From assembly GCA_030063045.1 (NCBI GenBank), contig JAQSEB010000082.1, positions 558,001-622,000 on the forward strand: 64,000 nt of DNA. Reading direction: 5' to 3'. Both the position numbers and the translations under genes were made by a program. How positions within the stretch are numbered: the first letter of the stretch is position 1; each line of letters starts with the position of its first letter. Shown here piece after piece: positions 26,001-45,565 of the stretch. Origin of the DNA: Pratylenchus scribneri. Taxonomy: Eukaryota; Nematoda; Chromadorea; Rhabditida; Pratylenchidae. Below the pieces are notes generated by a model that was not told the DNA's origin, did not search any database, and saw nothing but the letters and a program-made list of their open reading frames with translations.

Positions 26001-26197
26001 GTTATTATAATCGGTGACAATTTGGGCTGCTTTTTTTATCATTTAAACATTTAAATTTGCTCTATTTTATACAGGATTCCGGCAGTAGCAGTGGTGTGCT
26101 CTCGCCTCGGCATGCCCCAAAAGTGTCAATGTCTGGTGAATTGCCACCATTGTTGGAGGAAGAAGAAGAGCCCAGTTTTGAGGAAAAAGTTGAAGTG
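20006..26197 (+). CDS. Large proline-rich and coiled-coil protein, unassigned (at least 7 exons)
   Basis: Exons 20006-20143, 20420-20510, 21942-22222, 22561-22797, 22850-23001, 23592-25308 and 26075-26197 join in phase to about 913 aa. The first part contains FEGLKMRELKDQLCTLLLTF and a basic, Ser-rich stretch. The single 1.7-kb exon encodes Pro-rich sequence followed by a long charged helix (about residues 580-670, with EERQRRERDEEIERRRNEEE) and an acidic end (GDEEEEEELERIVDSDEG). No enzymatic or named domain is recognised, and there is no signal peptide or membrane segment, so an intracellular structural or scaffold role is the most that can be inferred. The 3' end is open: after 26197 the frame either runs on to a stop at 26572 or splices in phase to 28027. 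The ATG is the nearest to the conserved-looking part; the frame is open further upstream. Confidence 0.72.
20560..20853. repeat. Inverted-repeat element, family A copy 8
   Basis: Left member of the second A-D-A composite, in intron 20511-21941 of the coiled-coil gene. Confidence 0.8.
20895..21095. repeat. Spacer repeat D inside an A-D-A composite
   Basis: Contains CTTATTCTACTGTATCGCAA and CTTTTCCTACTGTATCGG with CCCTCAGGCATCAATCA, matching 1380-1520 and in the same position between two family A copies. Confidence 0.65.
21118..21385. repeat. Inverted-repeat element, family A copy 9
   Basis: Right member of the second A-D-A composite; the left arm is shortened. Confidence 0.7.
22246..22510. 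repeat. Inverted-repeat element, family A copy 10
   Basis: Occupies most of the 338-nt intron 22223-22560 of the coiled-coil gene. The right arm is partly degraded. Confidence 0.75.
23468..23541 (+). pseudogene. tRNA-like sequence in an intron
   Basis: GGTGGCTTAGTGGTATG (D-arm-like) and GAGGGTTCAATTCCAC (T-arm-like) flank a CT-dinucleotide run where the anticodon arm should be. It lies about 50 nt upstream of the acceptor of the 1.7-kb exon. Confidence 0.4.
25345..26020. repeat. Family B copy 2, centre replaced by a minisatellite
   Basis: Only the outer 65 bp or so of each arm remain. Left: AATAACTCATCAAGGGCTGG to AAATTAAAGAGCAGA. Right: GATAGCCAACATTCTGCTCT to GTTATTATAATCGG. The interior is an AT-rich stretch followed by the 30-bp array. 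The whole lies in intron 25309-26074. Confidence 0.75.
25530..25925. repeat. 30-bp minisatellite, locus 2
   Basis: About 13 units of the same 30-bp repeat as at 18720-18985, highly uniform apart from 1-2 bp insertions near the right end. It sits inside a family B copy in an intron. Confidence 0.92.
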
Positions 26198-26822
26198 GTA
26201 AGGCATAGAGGGGTGGTGGATTGGAGGCAATTTTTAATTTGTTTTTGGGAACAAGTTTTTCACCCTCATCAGGAATTCCCTCCTTCTTTCGTCCGTTCAT
26301 TTTCGTTTCCTCCCCATGTTCAATGCCATTTTGCCACTGTTTTGTTTGTGTCCCCTCATCGCCTAATTTTCGTAATTTCTTACAAAAACCACCCGAATTC
26401 CTCCCAATTCCCTCCTCCTAAAATCTTATCAATTCCAATCATCTTTTTCCCTCATTTTGGGCCCCTACCTTCTTTCCATTTAGCCAATTTTCAGCAAACA
26501 AATCATTCTCCAATCGGCTCAACATTTCCCGCCCCCTCCATTTACCCAAAATTCCATCATCCACTTTTATGATTTTTATGGGCGCATCAAATTGGCGGCG
26601 CCCGACTGTCAACAACAACAGGGGGAATTTGGGCCAGTCCGAATTCCGGAGAGAAAATTTCCTTCGCCATTTAACAAAAAATTTTTTTGGCCATCCCTTC
26701 ACTCAGTCAGTCCATTTTCAGCCTGTCCCAAATATTTTATTACCATCTTCTTTGCAAATAGCAACATAAAAATCACTCATTTTATTTTTTTGGCAACATA
26801 AAAAATCACTATTTTTCCCGGA

Positions 26823-29800
26823 ATGGAAATGTTCAAAAGGAAACGCGACAAAAATGTGGCGGCCAAGCAGCAGAATCATCAACGGGTGACCAGCGATGAG
26901 GACAGCAGCGACAATACGATGATCATTCACAGCACAGGCTCATCGCCCATTCCGCCTCCAGCATCCTTAACATTGTTGCCAGTCTACAGGCCATCGATGA
27001 ATGTGAGAATCGGCTTTTTGTCTCCATTTCCATTTTGGTATCAAAAATAATTCTGAATTGTTGATTTTTTACTTCCTTTTGTCCTCATTTTTATTCCCCT
27101 GCAATTTTCCTCCTTTTTAATCTTTGGGCCAATTCAATTGTTGGAAAACCGCAGAATGCACAAAGCAATCAGCGCATTTATTTGGAAAATGGGAAGATCA
27201 AAAAGAATGGGGGAAAATGATGAATAATCCTTCGCAAATTTCCCTTGAATTCATATTTGGAGGGGGATATTTTAAGTAAAAATTGAGGGAAAAGTGGAAA
27301 TTATTTGTGTGACAAAGCACAGTTAGCAGGAAATTTGGGGTCGGGAAATTGTCATCACCGGCGGTTGGTCCAATCCCCCTACCTTTGGCCTTCCCTCAAA
27401 ATTCCCGCAACAAAAAAAATCCGCCACATCGATAAATGCGCGCATCCCCAAAATTCCCCTCAACCCAGTCAACAATACCCCTTTTTCCTCCATATTGTTG
27501 TTTTGTTTGCCCTCTTCAACTCATTTCCCCTTCACATATTCCCCTAACGCATCCTCCCAAAAATAATCCACCTTGATCTGTACCTTCAGAATCTATCGAA
27601 ATATGCCAATTAAGTACCGTTTATTAAGTATCTGGGAAATTTTTTTGGCCATAGTGCAATTAGGAAGCAGCCAATTCGAGAAGGCGATATGCCTTTTGAA
27701 AGCACTATATCTCCTTTAAAAAGTGGTTTAAAGTAATTTTTGAAATGTTAAAACAATTTGTAAAATAAGCGGCTTTTCCTCCATTCAGAAAATCTGGATT
27801 ATTACATCAAAAAAACATGAAGTTTTTTTTAATAAAACTTGAATTTAAAAAATTAAAATAGCCAAAATATAGATAGCATTTTGGGCTTACCAAGCACATA
27901 TCGAATTCACGGATTGGCGGTTGACAGGCTAAGATATGGCCAAAAGAATGACTCTCTTTTACCACCAATCTGTCTCCTTCCCTTCGAAAATAATTTATTT
28001 TTAATTAAATTTCTTTTACAAAACAGGTAGACACCACCACAACCAGTAGCACGGTTCAGACGAGGCGGAAACCGCCTCCACCTATTCCACCGCCAAAACC
28101 GCCGCATAGTACACATTTTAGTGTTGGCCCGCCGTCGGAACGTAGCCGAGTTCCATCTTGGTCCTCGGCCTATTCAAACGTCTATCCACCAACAACTTCG
28201 CCAGCATACACGTGAGAGACAGAAATTACACATTATTGCTGGGGGAATGGAATTTGGCGCCATAATCCGATTATTACAATACATTTTTAGTTGAAGAGAA
28301 ATATGGGGGGGGGGGGGGGAGATTAGCGCCCACAAATTGGCCTATGTTTTTTGTGTACATTCAAATTATTCCATATCGAAGGAATTTTCCAGAAAATTGC
28401 AAAACTCTCAAAATTATTTTTGGTTTTGGGTTTCGATTTCCGGTTTAAAAGTGAAAATTTTCAATTTTTTTGGGAAAAACCTTTTTACTTTAAGAATGAC
28501 ATTTAGGGTTGTGATAAATGGCAGAAAGCCTTCCAAAAATATATTGTTTGTAAAGTGAATTCTCAAATCTCTGGGCCATAGAGGCCAGCAAATGTGGCCA
28601 AGTTGATATTTTTGTTGTTTTTCTCTCCTACCTGGGAAGAGTGGGGATTTTGGGAGTGGAAAATATAAAAATTTTATGAATAATAACAAAAAAATTGCTT
28701 ATTCCCTGGATAGGATGGAGTATAGTCCGGCCAGCAGTGACTATCGTAGTGTCATTTCCGCTCGGCCACATTATGCCCGTCCAATGCGTCCACTTTCGCC
28801 AATTCGTTCGTTTTTCACAATTTTGGCACAATTTCCACCAATTCAATTCAGAAGGAACTTATGGAGGTGGTGCCCATCGGGTGCTTAAAATGGTCAGCGA
28901 AACTTCGTCGGTCAGCAGCCGCCCAATTTCGCCATATCCCAGCTCAACGGCGGCATTGGCCATTCGGGATGCGCGAGAGAGGGAGAAGAAGGAGATGAGC
29001 GATTTGAACGACAGATTGGCCAATTATATTGAAAAGGTGGGGGAATGAGAAGCAACCCAACTTTCGAGTTAACTTGTCGCCTTTAGAAATAACACATCAA
29101 GGACGGAATTAATTTTGATGATTTTGCAATCAAATTAAAGAGCAGACTTTTGGCTATCAAATTATATTAAACTTATTTAAATTGGTTCAGAATTGATGGA
29201 ATTAGGACTAAAAAACCATTCAAAATGATCTTTACTTCGGATTTGCAAATTTTCAATTGTTTTTTTGATCATAATTCCATCATTTTCTGAACCAATTTAA
29301 ATAAAATTAATATCATTTGATAGCCAAAAATCTGCTCTTTAATTTGATACTAAAATCATCACATCAATATTCATTCACTCAGTTCTTGATGAATTATTAT
29401 AAAAGAGAACAAATTTGGGAATATCCGAAGTCTAGGGAAAATATATGAAAATTGAAATTAATGTTGGATTGATTAATGGCATTTGAATTTGAAGGTCCGT
29501 TTTTTGGAGGCACAAAACCGAAAATTGGCAACCGATTTGGATTTCCTTCGTAATCGTTGGGGTCGAGATGCGGCAAATGTGCGGGATATGTTCGAGGGGG
29601 ATTTGAAGCAAGCCCGAAAGTTGATTGCCGAATCGGAAGCTCAACGGGACGAGCTGGAACGGAAGGCAAGGGCCATGGCCGAGGAAATGGCCGAATTGAG
29701 GAGAAAGTTAGTGGCAGAAATTGGAGGAAAAGGACAATTGAGCCTTCCACCTTTTAATACCCTGACCGTTTTTGGCCATAACTCAACAAGGAAGCAAATA

Positions 29801-32800
29801 ATTTGGGAAGGCGATATGCCTTTTGATTTTTGAAAGCCTAAAATGCCCTGTAAAAAGTGGCTTAACAATTTTTTGGTAATTTCCAAAAGGATTTGTAAGA
29901 TAAGCAAATAAGCAACTTTTCCTCATTCAATTCAAAAATTTGGGTTCAATACGCTCAAAGACATATAACATTTTTAAGATCTAAAATCAATAAAATTTAA
30001 ATAGGCCAAATTGTAGAGGACACTTTGGGCTTTCGAATGGCATATCTCCTTCCAAGATTGGCTTTAGCCTCGCTGAGCTATTGGTCAAAAAATCGATGGA
30101 GATACTCAATTATCTTTACTCCCTATCATAGGAGAAGAGGGAAAATAATTTACTTTACCGTATTTCAGGAATGACAATGCCCGGCAGGCACATGATGATG
30201 ACAAAGAGAGAATGGAGGAATTACTGTTGAAATTGGCCGCATTGGAAAGTGAGCTTTTGGCATTGAAACGGCGATTGGCCATTTTGGAGGAGGATGTGAA
30301 ATCATTGAAACGGGAAAATGGTCGACTTTCGGCTGAGCTGCAAAGGGCAAAAACAGTGAATAATTGGGGGAATATTTAATTTGCCAAAAAGAGTCTGAAA
30401 TTGCTGAAAATGATTATAGCGGTTCAGAAGTTCCTAACCCAAAACCTTACACTCTATCAGTAGATCTCATCAAAACGCATTATTGGATTATATTTTGGCT
30501 TATTAGATTTAATCAATTCTGACTTAGTTAGTTTTGAACCATTAAACCAAAATTGGTTTAAACCGTTTAATACCCTTTAATTGTTGACCAAACCAAAATT
30601 GGTTTAAACCGTTTAATACCCTTTAATTGTTGACCAAACCAAAATTGGTTTAAACCGTTTAATACCCTTTAATTGTTGACCAAACCAAAATAGGTTTAAA
30701 CCGTTTAATACCCTTTAATTGTTGACCAAACCATAATAAATTATATACCATTCAATTCGTATTGACCAGCTCTATCCAATTTTGTTGTGAATGTAGGACA
30801 CAAACCCTTAAACCATTATAATTATTTTGACCGTTGGGTATGCATTTTTCAGCAAAATAGTAAATAATATCAGGATTATAAATGAGGAAATAAACGTGTT
30901 TTTTTCAGGATTTGGACCAAGAAACATTGAATCGAATTGATTATCAAAATCAGGTGCAAACATTGTTAGAAGAAGTTGATTTCCTTCGACGCGCACACGA
31001 CCAAGAAATCCAAGATTTACAAGCGATGGCTTCACGGGATACCACCCAAGAGAATCGGGAAATGTTCCGCAATGAATTGGCCTCAGCAATGCGGGACATT
31101 CGCGAAGACTATGAACGCGTGAACAGTCGAAATCGAACGGACATTGAATCGTGGTATAAATTGAAAGTGCAAGAAATCCAAACGCAATCGGCACGACAAT
31201 CCATGGAACAGGGATATGCAAAGGAGGAGGTGCGAAGGCTGCGCACACAATTGGGCGATTTACGTGGGAAACTGGCGGATTTGGAGGGAAAGGTGAGAAA
31301 TAGATCAGGCAAGATTCGCCCAAACTTGATGGTAGGCTAACTTGTTGCCATTTAAAATAACTCAACAAGTTTGCAATCAATTTTGGTGATTTTAATATCA
31401 AATTAAAGAGCAAACTCTTGGCTATCAAACAATATTAATTTTATTTGAATTGGTTCAGAATTAAGGAAGTTATGACCGAAAAACCAATAGTCATTTCACT
31501 AATCAATAGTAAAGGTTATTTTAAATGTTTTTTTGATCATAATTCCATCAATTTTGAATTAATTTAAATAAAATTAATATTATTTAATAGCCAAAAGTCT
31601 GCTCTTTAATTTGATACTAAAATTATCAAAATTGGTTCCATCCTTGATGAAGTTATTATACATAAACGACGTCAAATTGGTCTGCCGTCAATTTGGGGGC
31701 ATATCTCAAAGAGACATCAATTAAAAATTTCCTCTCCTTTCCCCCAAAAGAATTCATTGTTGGAGAAACAGGCCGAGGAGTTGGCCTACCAACTGGAAGA
31801 TGACCAACGGGCATCCGAATCGGCCCTGAACGAAAGGGATGCCCAAATCAGGAAAATGCGCGATGAATGCCAAGCATTGATGGTGGAATTGCAAATGTTG
31901 TTGGACACAAAACAAACATTGGATGCGGAAATTGCAATCTATAGGAAAATGTTGGAGGGAGAAGAGGACAGAGCCGGATTGCGCCAATTGGTGGAACAAG
32001 TCGTGAGGACCCATCAAATTCGACAAGCCGATGAAAGTGGTCAGTGCCGAACCAATAATTATTTATTGGCAATTAACTTAAAAAAGAAATAATAGAATTT
32101 GCTTTTTTATTTAATTTATTCTTTAAGGATTTACTTTTTCGTTGAATTAATTTGAAATGCCAAATTCCTCTACCTATACCTACAATTTCCATTGAAAAAT
32201 CAAAAAAAAAATATGCGAAAAAAAGAAATTAGGACGTAAAATTCAATTCCTGGCATTTCTTTTGGTCATAGCTCAACAAGGAGGCAACCAATTTAGGAAG
32301 GCGATATGTCATTTTAAAGCCCTAAATGTCCACTAAAAAGTGGCTTTTTTAATTTTTTGATAATTAAAATAATTTTTAGAATAAGCAGTTTTCCCTACAC
32401 TTAATTAGAAAATTCGAGTTCATTACATTCAAAGGCATGTAACTTTTTTAAAGCTTTGATATTACAAAATTTAAAGTTGGCCTTTTTGTAAATGATATTT
32501 TGGGTTTTCAAATGGTATATCGCTTTCGCAAATCAGTTATTGTCTCGTTTAGCTATGGGTCAAAATCTACGCTGATATCGAATCATTCCCTTTCCAACAA
32601 ATTTCTCTCCGTTTCATCGAAAAGAATCCACAAATTTGCCTTCTTTTCAGAATCCACTCGTGTCCTTCGTGGCGAAAAGTCTTCCCGTCAATCATATCAG
32701 CGTTCGGCCAAAGGGAATGTTTCCATTTTGGAGGTGTCGCCCGAAGGCAAATATGTGGTTTTGGAGAATTCGCATCGATCCAAAGAGGAACCAATTGGGG

Positions 32801-33591
32801 AATGGAAGCTGAAGAGGCGAATTGATGGACGACAGCGCGAAATTGTCTACACATTCCCACGTGATTTTGTGCTTAGACCGGGCAAAACCGTGAAAGTAAA
32901 TATTTTTATGGGATATGAAAATGTCAATCTGATGAGCAGCCCAATTTGAAGCTAGTCGTCTAACTTGTCGCCGTTCAATAACTTATCAAAGACTAAACAA
33001 ATTTTGATAATTTTCATAACATATTAAAGAGCAGACTTTTGGCTATCAAATAATATTCATTTTATTTAAATTGGTTCAGAATTGATGAAATTATGACCAA
33101 AATACTACTGAAAATTTCGCTAATCCATAGAAAAAGATCATTTTATAAAGTTTTTTGGTCATAATTCTATCAAATTCTGAACTAATTTAAATAAATTTAA
33201 TATTATTTGATAGCCAAAAGTCTGTTCTTTAATTTGATATAAAAATCATCAAAATTGGTTCAGTCCATGATGAGTTATAAACGCTCGAGTCAAGTTGACT
33301 CATTGACAAAATGAGGAATATTCTTTTCTAATTTTGAATTATTTATCCTCCAATTAAATGGATAGGTTTGGGCCAAAAACCAAGGCGGTATTCATTTTCC
33401 ACCGGATCAACTCATTTTTGATGGCGAGGACACATTTGGGGTTGGCACAAATGTGCAAACCCTGCTTTACAATCGGGATGGCGAAGTTTGTTAATTTGCA
33501 TTTTTGGAATAATTTTAATATTTATTTATTTCTAAAGGAACGCGCCTCGCTGATCCAACGTTCCAGTGGTGCACCGGCCAGTCGGCAATAA
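26823..33591 (+). CDS. Cytoplasmic intermediate filament protein with lamin-type tail
   Basis: Exons 26823-27002, 28027-28211, 28714-28778, 28852-29036, 29495-29706, 30169-30355, 30909-31292, 31751-32039, 32651-32895, 33366-33485 and 33538-33591 give 701 aa. Starting at the internal ATG 28715 gives 579 aa, the normal size. The rod begins at [20 protein letters not shown] and ends at [14 protein letters not shown]; the long coil 1B and the lamin-like tail fold ([13 protein letters not shown] to [19 protein letters not shown]) are those of nematode IFA/IFB-type filaments. These form cytoplasmic networks in epidermis, muscle-attachment or gut cells. The two upstream exons encode a Ser/Pro-rich head extension, in phase with the core. 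Exon 28027 could instead, or also, receive the upstream coiled-coil gene. Which C. elegans paralogue this corresponds to cannot be decided here. Confidence 0.92.
27635..27950. repeat. Inverted-repeat element, family A copy 11
   Basis: Both arms present, in the intron before exon 28027. Confidence 0.8.
29083..29402. repeat. Inverted-repeat element, family B copy 3
   Basis: Complete palindrome in filament intron 29037-29494. Confidence 0.88.
29763..30093. repeat. Inverted-repeat element, family A copy 12
   Basis: Complete copy in filament intron 29707-30168. Confidence 0.85.
30425..30830. repeat. Family C copy 2 (about 4 tandem units)
   Basis: Reverse orientation relative to copy 1; in filament intron 30356-30908. 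Confidence 0.87.
31345..31665. repeat. Inverted-repeat element, family B copy 4
   Basis: Complete palindrome in filament intron 31293-31750. Confidence 0.88.
32262..32572. repeat. Inverted-repeat element, family A copy 13
   Basis: Complete copy in filament intron 32040-32650. Confidence 0.85.
32975..33283. repeat. Inverted-repeat element, family B copy 5
   Basis: Complete palindrome in filament intron 32896-33365. Confidence 0.88.
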
Positions 33592-35040
33592 TAATTGGGT
33601 GATCATCAAAACAATGCAGAATCCTGCCAAAAAGCAATGAGCAATATACTTACTTATTAATTACTAAATTAGGCCAAATTCTCCCTCTCATTCTTTCCAG
33701 TGGCAAAAAATTACTGCCCCTTTCCACTTTTCTTTACCCTTTTTGAAGAATTTATATAATTTAATTTTAAACACGATTCCGTTGGCTAGGCCCATTAATT
33801 AATTAGGCCAAATTTTCCCTTTCATTCTTTCCTCTCAAAAAATCGCTGCCCCTTTCCATTTTATTGCCTTATTCCCATTTTTAAAGAGTTTATTACTTAA
33901 TTTACAAACACAATTCCGTCAGCTAGGTCCCAATTTATTATTTACTTTCCATTTTTCACAGTCAAGTCACATTCCTTCTTTCAAAGTCACTTATTAATAA
34001 AATTAAATAATTAGTTTGCCGCCAAAGAAACGAAACCATCACATTTTCCATTTAATCATCAAATTTACACTGATTAGTCCATTTTTTGTGCAAAAAATAT
34101 AAAAATGATTACCAAATAATAGGAAACAAAATTATTTAATGTGTGTCTTTTAAATGGGGAAATTAGCATCAAAATTGGATGAATGAATGGTGCAAAATAT
34201 TGCCTGTTTTTATAGATTATTATTATAAATTTTAGATTATCCGATTCTGGATGTTCTTAATTTCCCATTTTCCAATATACAAAATAATCAATATTAGATA
34301 GAGGACTTTCAGCTCTATCAAACCATGCCAAAACCATTGAAATCGGTACATCCATTGTAGAGTTATAAACCGTTAAAAAATTGTCCATTTTTATATCAAA
34401 AAAGGAATAGAAACTTAGAGAAATATGAAGTCACCTCTAGGGCACATTGAAGGCATTTTCGTTGATTTTATAAGCAAGGGAGAAAATACGGTAGCTGATG
34501 CTCAAGCAACAAAGAAATGCCTTTAGGCCATTGTCATATTCCACGTTGAAGGCTCTTTCGCTGATTAAGGAAAGGAGAAAATACGGTAGCCAGGGTCAGG
34601 TCAACAAAGAAATCCCTTGACTTCTCCTCTTCTCTATTTGCATAGGGAAAGAGCTTATTTTTAATCATTACGGTATTTTAAATTAATCATCAAATATCAC
34701 TGTTTACCCTGATAGTCAATTTATTGTGCAAACAACAAAAAATAAAAATGGATTCACAAATTATTAAAAATAATTGATGTTGATGGACACAAATTAATGT
34801 TTAAAAAAAGGGGAAAATTGGCATCGAAAAAAATGGATGAATTGAATGAGCGACGCAAAATATTGAATTGTTATTTTTTTGTGTTGAGCTTATTACAATT
34901 TTTCGGGTGATTTTTGATGAGATCTTCCATCCGTGGAGGGGCTGGGCAAGATGCTACATTTTGATTGAATTGATTGATGAGGAGACGATTAAAACCCGTC
35001 GCTGTCCCAAAATTTGATTATTTTGCGCACAATGTCCGGA
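33592..35040. other. Convergent intergenic region with local duplications
   Basis: Between the 3' ends of the filament and GRK genes. No gene. It holds a tandem duplication of about 150 bp (33665-33810 and 33815-33960), a second pair of similar blocks about 640 bp apart (34060-34200 and 34680-34850), and a duplicated block with GAGAAAATACGGTAG at about 34490 and 34580. A decayed family A fragment is possible at 34290-34380. Confidence 0.55.
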
Positions 35041-41624
<6,584 letters not shown>

Positions 41625-42679
41625 TCAACACAATGTGCACTGATTGGATTGGAGTAAAACTTTGACTGATTAAAGCGAAGTTTTTAATGGCAATGGCCAA
41701 TTTTGGAGTTCTTTCGGTTGCCGGACATTCCTCCTCTCGATTTCTTCTTCGAATTTATGGATGATGGCAAAATTGGCAAAAATTTGACGGGAAAGCGTGA
41801 AATGGCGCAGGGCAATGAGGAAGAAGATGAAGGAAAGGAGGAGTTGCGTGAGGCGAATATTGCCGAGAATAATGGGGCCGTAGAATAGGGGGGACAATAA
41901 ATGGGTTGGGGACAGTGGCTGAAAGAAAAGGGGGTAAAAATGGGTGAGGAAGAACAAACCATCCCCTTAAGGGGCACACAAACGTGGTGGAAATGAAAAG
42001 GGGGAAAAGGGGTTTGGGAAAATGAGTAGGGGATGGCCGGAGATGGGTGAAATGGACGAATATGGGGGGAATGGGAGGAGGCGGCGAAAAGGCCATAAGG
42101 AAATGGGCGTAATGGAGAAGGGGAGAGTGGGTTTGAGAATGGGAAGAGGCGGAGAGGAGAGTTGGGCTAATTGGAGTACAATTGGGCGAATATATGGGCG
42201 CAGTGGTGGGCAAAGAGAAAAGGCAATGGAAGAAGAGGAGAACCCGAATGGGTAATTGGGGCATTGCCAGCCGGTTGGGGCGGAGGCCGGCTGGCATGAA
42301 GAAGAGGAGGCTGCGAAAAACAGCGGGACTGCAGTGGTGGTCGGAATTATCATCGACCGGTTGGCCGGCCATCAAATGGCAGTTATTATTATTGTGCGTG
42401 AGAGGGGGAATGGGAATAAATGAAAATGAAAGGGACATAAAAGGAGTGGGAAAAATGGGAAATTAAAAATTTGGCCCTCTTAGTCCTTTTTCTTGGAGGA
42501 ATTTGGTGAAAGGAATGAGGGGATTAGAAGACTTGTTGGGCCAAATTCGCAAAAATGGGATGGATGGCCAAATAATCCCCTTTTGGCTGTTGGAACAAAA
42601 AAGAATTTCAGACAGCAGGCGTTTTCCTTCGCTTTTTTGTTCAGGTTTTGTGCGAACCAGGATCTTTCAATACTCATGG

Positions 42680-42995
42680 TTTTCCTTTGGTCATAGCTCA
42701 ACAAGGAAGCGACCAATTAAGGAAGGCGATATGCAATTTGAAAGCTCTAAATGCCCTCTCGAAAGTGGCTCAACTAAATTTTCTGAAAATTTTAAACAAT
42801 TTGCAAAATAAATGGCTTTACCTCCAATCAATTGTAGAATTGGGTTCACTATGCTCAATGGCAAGGAGCTTTTTATAAAAATGGAATTTATAAAATTTAA
42901 ATAAGCCAATTTGTAAAGAATACTTCGGGCTTTCGAAGGATATATTGCCTTCCTATATTGGTTAATGCCTCGTTGAGCTATAAACAAAAGAACGG
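42680..42995. repeat. Inverted-repeat element, family A copy 17
   Basis: Complete copy in the intergenic region upstream of the GRK gene. Confidence 0.85.
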
Positions 42996-43207
42996 CTCAA
43001 GTTCTAAAATGACGACAATGAAATTCCTTACGCCTAAAGACAGCCGTTTCCTTTGGCTTTTTTGGTCGCTCCATTTCAATCATCTGTCAATTTGCCATGT
43101 CTTTCCATTTTGCCGATCAAAGGCCACAAAACTTTCCCTAAATAAATAACCCCAATCCGGATTTAGATAAGAGAGATCTTTCAGTACAGACAATTTCAAT
43201 AAATGGG

Positions 43208-43525
43208 GATCATTTTTAGCCGTATCTCAGTGAGGCAATAGCCAATTTAGGAAGGAATTATATCATTGGAAAGCCCAAAATGTCCTTTATAAGATTGCCT
43301 ATTAATTGTTTTATGAATTCAAACTTTAAAAAAGATATTTATATTTTTATTATAATAAACTCTAATTTTAAGATGGAATTAAGAAAAGTCGATTATTTAT
43401 ATTTTTTTAAAAAAAATTTTACAAAATTAGAAAAGCTAATTTTTAGAGGGCATATAGTATTTTCGAATAAACATATCGCCTTCTCAAATTGGTTGCTTCC
43501 TTGTTGAGCTATGGCCAAAAGAATG
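43208..43525. repeat. Inverted-repeat element, family A copy 18
   Basis: About 210 bp after copy 17; the spacer does not clearly match spacer D. Confidence 0.82.
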
Positions 43526-44944
43526 GCCAAAGGTACTGAATCTGCAGTACTGAAAAGTTCGGATTTTGTCTCGAAATAAGCTTGGGGAAAACAAAGTGAG
43601 GAAAAAATGAAAGGGAAAGGAAATGTTGTTGGACGAAGAACAAGCAAAAAATGGGAAAAGGAGAAGTGCCCGATTTGGCAGAGGAGGGAAGGGGGAGGGG
43701 GGCTAGGCCGGGATTATAAGACAAGAACAAGACCGGCTGGCAGCAAAGGGGAAGGGTGAGGAAGGAAGAGTCGAATTGATTGAGAGGAAGAAGAAAGGAG
43801 GGCGACGAAAGGGGCGAGAGCGGGGGCGAGGCAATGGCGAAGGGAGGGTTGGGCGCAGGGAAAGGCGGCGCTTGAGGGGGAATGGGGGACTTGGCCAGAC
43901 TGACAACGCAAGAGGCCCAGTGAAGAAGAAGGAGAATGGAAAGGGCCAAGGCAGCAATGGAAGAGGATGGATGGGAAGAGGAAAGGCAGCAAAACGAGAA
44001 TGTGAAGGGAGGCTGGGAGGCCGGTGGATTGGCCAGACGGGTGGCAGCAATTTGCCTTCTCCCCTTGGGGGTGCCGATGGCCACAGATTTCCCTTCCTTT
44101 CCCCAAGGCCTTCTTTCTATTTTGGCTTGCTGGCGGCACAATCAATGTTGACTGCCTCTGTTCCCTTTCCAAATCCATTCAATCCAAATTCTTCCCCTAC
44201 ATTTTGCCCCATTTTGTGCCACATAACACTCAAAAGCCCTCCCCTCATTTTGCCGTTATGTTGTCGCCTTCTTTGCGCCAGCTTTCCGCCATTGACTGCC
44301 CACAGAAGACCAAATTAATTCCGCCGCCCCTGCGCCCAGAAAAAGGGGTGGGTTCTCATTCCTCTGCGCTCCAGCTGGCAGCACCCGCCGGTTGGCAGCA
44401 ATATTGAACAAACCGAATGGAGCAAAAGCGGAATTGGATGGAAGGAAGGGGAAGGGGCCAATAAGTAAAGGCCAGAAAAGAGAAAGGGAGACTTTTTGAG
44501 GCGAATGGGAAAATGCAGGGGAAAAAGGCAATGGGCAGTCGGGATTGCGGGAATTGGCCAAAGGGGCCAAAATGGGGGATGGAGGGGACGAGAATGGAAT
44601 GGATTGGATTGGCATTTATTGGCAACCACCACAAAATGCGATGGATAAAGGACGCCAAAGGGGCAATGGTGGAACGGAAAAATGGACTATACTTAAACAT
44701 TTTGGGACGGCATCAAAAAATTGAATGAATTTGTGGGAATAAATGGAATATTGGAATTGGCACGCAAAAATTTGTGTGCGCGCGAGACTCAAATTTGGAT
44801 TACATTTTTATATATGTTTGTGTGCGCGAATGTGAGAAAAAAAATATTTAGAAAATTGGATGGAGATTATTATTTTATTATTATTGGATTTTGGCTGAAA
44901 TTGGATGGAAGGATTATGGGGGGAAATATTTAATTAACCAAAAA

Positions 44945-45565
44945 CACTGAAAATAACAGTTCAAAATGTATCCTAAATCCATAACTTTATACCTAATGGA
45001 TAGATCTCGTCAAGATGGCATCATTTGATTATATTTTGGTTTGGGTTTAACAAATTCTAACTTAGTTTTAAACCAATAAACCAAAATTGGTTTAAACCGT
45101 TTAATACCCTTTAATTGTTGACCAAACCAAAATTGGTTTAAACCGTTTAATACCCTTTAATTGTTGACCAAACCAAAATTGGTTTAAACCGTTTAATACC
45201 CTTTAATTGTTGACCAAACCAAAATTGGTTTAAACCGTTTAATACCCTTTAATTGTTGACCAAACCAAAATTGGTTTAAACCGTTTAATACCCTTTAATT
45301 GTTGACCAAACCAAAATTGGTTTAAACCGTTTAATACCCTTTAATTGTTGACCAAACCAAAATTGGTTTAAACCGTTTAATACCCTTTAATTGTTGACCA
45401 AACCAAAATTGGTTTAAACCGTTTAATACCCTTTAATTGTTGACCAAACCAAAATTGGTTTAAACCGTTTACCCTTTAATTGTTGACCAAACCATAACAA
45501 ATTATATACCATTCAATGCGTCTTGACCAGCTCTATCCAATTGGGCATTTGGAACCCTCATTAAA
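44945..45565. repeat. Family C copy 5 (about 9 tandem units)
   Basis: Reverse orientation. The only family C copy not inside an intron of a described gene; it lies about 450 bp upstream of the sarcoglycan ATG and could be in a 5' intron. Confidence 0.88.
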
